Assembly: GCA_949825045.1 (NCBI GenBank)
Contig: OX463818.1
Coordinates: 27,420,906-27,484,905, forward strand
DNA length: 64,000 bases
Reading direction: 5' to 3'
From: Argyresthia goedartella
Taxonomy: Eukaryota > Arthropoda > Insecta > Lepidoptera > Argyresthiidae
Positions 62,326 through 64,000 of this stretch are shown here, piece after piece; position 1 is the stretch's first letter; every line of letters begins with the position of its first letter. The translations under genes were made by a program, and so were the position numbers. Below the pieces are notes generated by a model, which worked only from the letters and a program-made list of their open reading frames with translations, was not told the origin of the DNA and did not search any database.

Positions 62326-64000
62326 TCAGAATCAGAATCAGAATGTTTATTTACCATAAATTACATGTAAAGAAGTAGTACAGATGGTGCAGTACAATAC
62401 GCAAGGGTTTCAATGTAATTTTACCCAAGTGGGTGTAGTAAAATGCGCACTTAGTATCTAATTTGATTATTCAATCACTTAATTATTATTATTATTAAAT
62501 GAAATAATTATTATTTACTTAATTAAATTCACAGTGGTCATGATCATTGATTATATAATACACAAGTTATAAAATTAAATTATTACAAATATAAAAAAAG
62601 TAAACAGAAGTCAAAGTAAACAGAAGTCACAGGGTTATAATTTCATAAGATAAGCGTAGTAATAGCCATACAATTATGAAATCTCATACGTAAAAAACTC
62701 ATCTAAATCATAAGGAGACACAGTTATTAGGTAATCTTTGAGAGTAGCTATAAATCTATTCCCTTTCAGGACTTTAATATTTACAGGGAGGTTGTTATAG
62801 ACCTTGATGGCAGTCATCTTTGTGGCACGCATATATGATACCGTCCTGCAGAGTGGTTTTTCTAAGTTGTGTTTGTTTTTCTCATTTTGTCTTTCACTTA
62901 AACCTGGCACTCTTCCGGGGAATTTATGAGGATAGCGCTTTATTAATTTGCACAATTCAATAATATACAAAGCTGTGATAGTATGAAGTTTTAATTCTTT
63001 AAAAGACGCTCTACATGATTCCATACTGGAGCCTATATTATTTAAAATTCTAATGGCTCTCTTCTGTAAAACAAAAATCCGTTCGATATCCACGCTACCT
63101 CCCCATATGGCCAGTCCGTAAATCACCCTGGATTGGAAGAAGGCAAAGTAAGCTTGTAGTGCGGCTTTTTTTGTCGATATTTTGATCAGCGATCTTAGCG
63201 CATAGCAAAAGCTACTTAATTTGCCCACCAATAAGTCCACATGCCTCCTCCAGTTCAAGTTACAGTCCGTGAATATACCAAGAAATTTTGCGTATGGAAC
63301 TGACTCAATTTCTTTGTCGTTTGCTTTAATATCGAGATGCGGTACTTGTGTGTTATAGTTTCTAAAATGGATTAGTTTAGTTTTTCCAACATTTGTTCCA
63401 AGATTGAGGTCATCAAACCAATTAATAATGTTATCAATGGATTCATTTATTGTCTTTGTTAAGTCTGCATAATCGCTTCTATTAAATTTAAAGAATACCG
63501 ATACATCGTCCGCAAATAAAATAACCTTATTTTTACTGAGGGAGGGCAGATTGTTTACATATAATAAGAATAAGATTGGGCCCAGTATAGAGCCCTGAGG
63601 AACGCCAACATTAATTTTTAGGGTACTTGATTCAATATTGTTAAGGACCCCGTCTTCCTCAAGGGTCGGCAAAACCACAGTTTGGAACCGTTCTGTAAGG
63701 TACGATTGAAACCACTCATTAACCCTTCCTCTTATACCGTAACGGTATAATATATCCAATAAAACATCATGTTTTACATGGTCAAACGCTTTTGAGAGAT
63801 CCAGTAGCACCGTCATGACATTTTCGTTGTTATCAAGTGCTTCTGCTATGAAATCCGTCATCTCGAAAATTGCGTCTATGGTAGATATATCTTTTTGGAA
63901 TCCAAATTGCTCTTTAGCAAGAATTTTATTGGTGCATAAAAATACTCGCAACTGGTCAGCCATTACTTTTTCGAAGATTTTTGAAAATACTGGAAGTAAG
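62326..64000 (-). mobile_element. LINE of the L2/CR1 type with microsatellite tail, continues past the right edge
   Basis: The minus-strand element ends in a (TTCTGA)n tail (62326-62345), typical of CR1/L2-group LINEs. A 330-bp 3' UTR and an open reverse transcriptase frame precede the tail. It lies after insc exon 61309-61541, so if further insc exons follow on the right it is an intronic insertion in antisense orientation. Confidence 0.75.
62674..64000 (-). CDS. reverse transcriptase of the right-edge LINE (partial, open)
   Basis: One uninterrupted frame of about 440 codons runs from the window edge to a stop at 62674. It begins LLPVFSKIFEKVMADQL, so the ATG at 63963 is internal and not a start. 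Reverse-transcriptase blocks follow: FGFQKDISTIDAIF, LLDLSKAFDHVKHDVLL, VGVPQGSILGPILFLLYVN and the catalytic ILFADDVSVFF, with C-terminal AKFLGIFTDCNLNWRRHVD and VIYGLAIWGG. The usual RT core and C-terminus are present; the endonuclease and ORF1 would lie to the right. The lack of stops suggests a young copy. Confidence 0.85.
   Translation of the reverse strand, partial: LLPVFSKIFEKVMADQLRVFLCTNKILAKEQFGFQKDISTIDAIFEMTDFIAEALDNNENVMTVLLDLSKAFDHVKHDVLLDILYRYGIRGRVNEWFQSYLTERFQTVVLPTLEEDGVLNNIESSTLKINVGVPQGSILGPILFLLYVNNLPSLSKNKVILFADDVSVFFKFNRSDYADLTKTINESIDNIINWFDDLNLGTNVGKTKLIHFRNYNTQVPHLDIKANDKEIESVPYAKFLGIFTDCNLNWRRHVDLLVGKLSSFCYALRSLIKISTKKAALQAYFAFFQSRVIYGLAIWGGSVDIERIFVLQKRAIRILNNIGSSMESCRASFKELKLHTITALYIIELCKLIKRYPHKFPGRVPGLSERQNEKNKHNLEKPLCRTVSYMRATKMTAIKVYNNLPVNIKVLKGNRFIATLKDYLITVSPYDLDEFFTYEIS

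Overview
This window looks like nuclear DNA from an insect, most likely a moth or butterfly. It is AT-rich and intron-rich, carries three recognisable insect genes, and is dense with LINEs, tRNA-derived SINEs, hAT remnants, MITEs and a repeat containing a (GGAC)n tract of a kind I associate with Lepidoptera. There are no bacterial-style operons, CRISPR arrays or prophages. Species cannot be read from the sequence.

Left gene (about 2.2-7.1 kb, + strand): the 3' half of a myosin-light-chain-kinase-type Ser/Thr kinase, with its earlier exons left of the window. Two shared exons carry the DFG motif through subdomain X. They can splice in the same phase to either of two last exons: a long one (4640-5810) with a disordered tail, or a short one (6922-7096) with a basic amphipathic, calmodulin-binding-like helix. 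Both encode the final kinase subdomain. This is the strongest host-gene finding.

Middle gene (23.6-26.7 kb, - strand): a complete five-exon RpS16 ribosomal protein gene with a SINE in its last intron. It is divergent from a probable noncoding + strand exon ending at 27428. A second short exon-like segment lies at 38261-38323. Both could be 5' UTR exons of the right-hand gene.

Right gene (56.4-61.5 kb, + strand): six coding exons of inscuteable, the Pins/LGN-binding spindle-orientation adaptor. It has a very long disordered N-terminus followed by the conserved Pins-binding segment and helical repeats, and it runs off the right edge.

Most of the rest is transposon-derived. A near-full-length LINE (about 11.4-16.0 kb) has a PHD-finger plus FP-like ORF1. 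A heavily frameshifted LINE (about 18.7-21.6 kb) has a C-terminal PD-(D/E)XK-type nuclease. A hAT remnant at 8.5-9.3 kb sits inside a pair of about 110-bp inverted repeats. A second hAT remnant (39.3-40.5 kb) is interrupted by a 5'-truncated LINE. An open LINE reverse transcriptase runs off the right edge. There are several TIR elements, SINEs, a THAP-domain fragment, and two notable tandem arrays: a perfectly duplicated three-monomer higher-order repeat at 29.4 kb, and twelve 44-bp units at 43.5 kb whose core resembles a palindromic homeodomain site.
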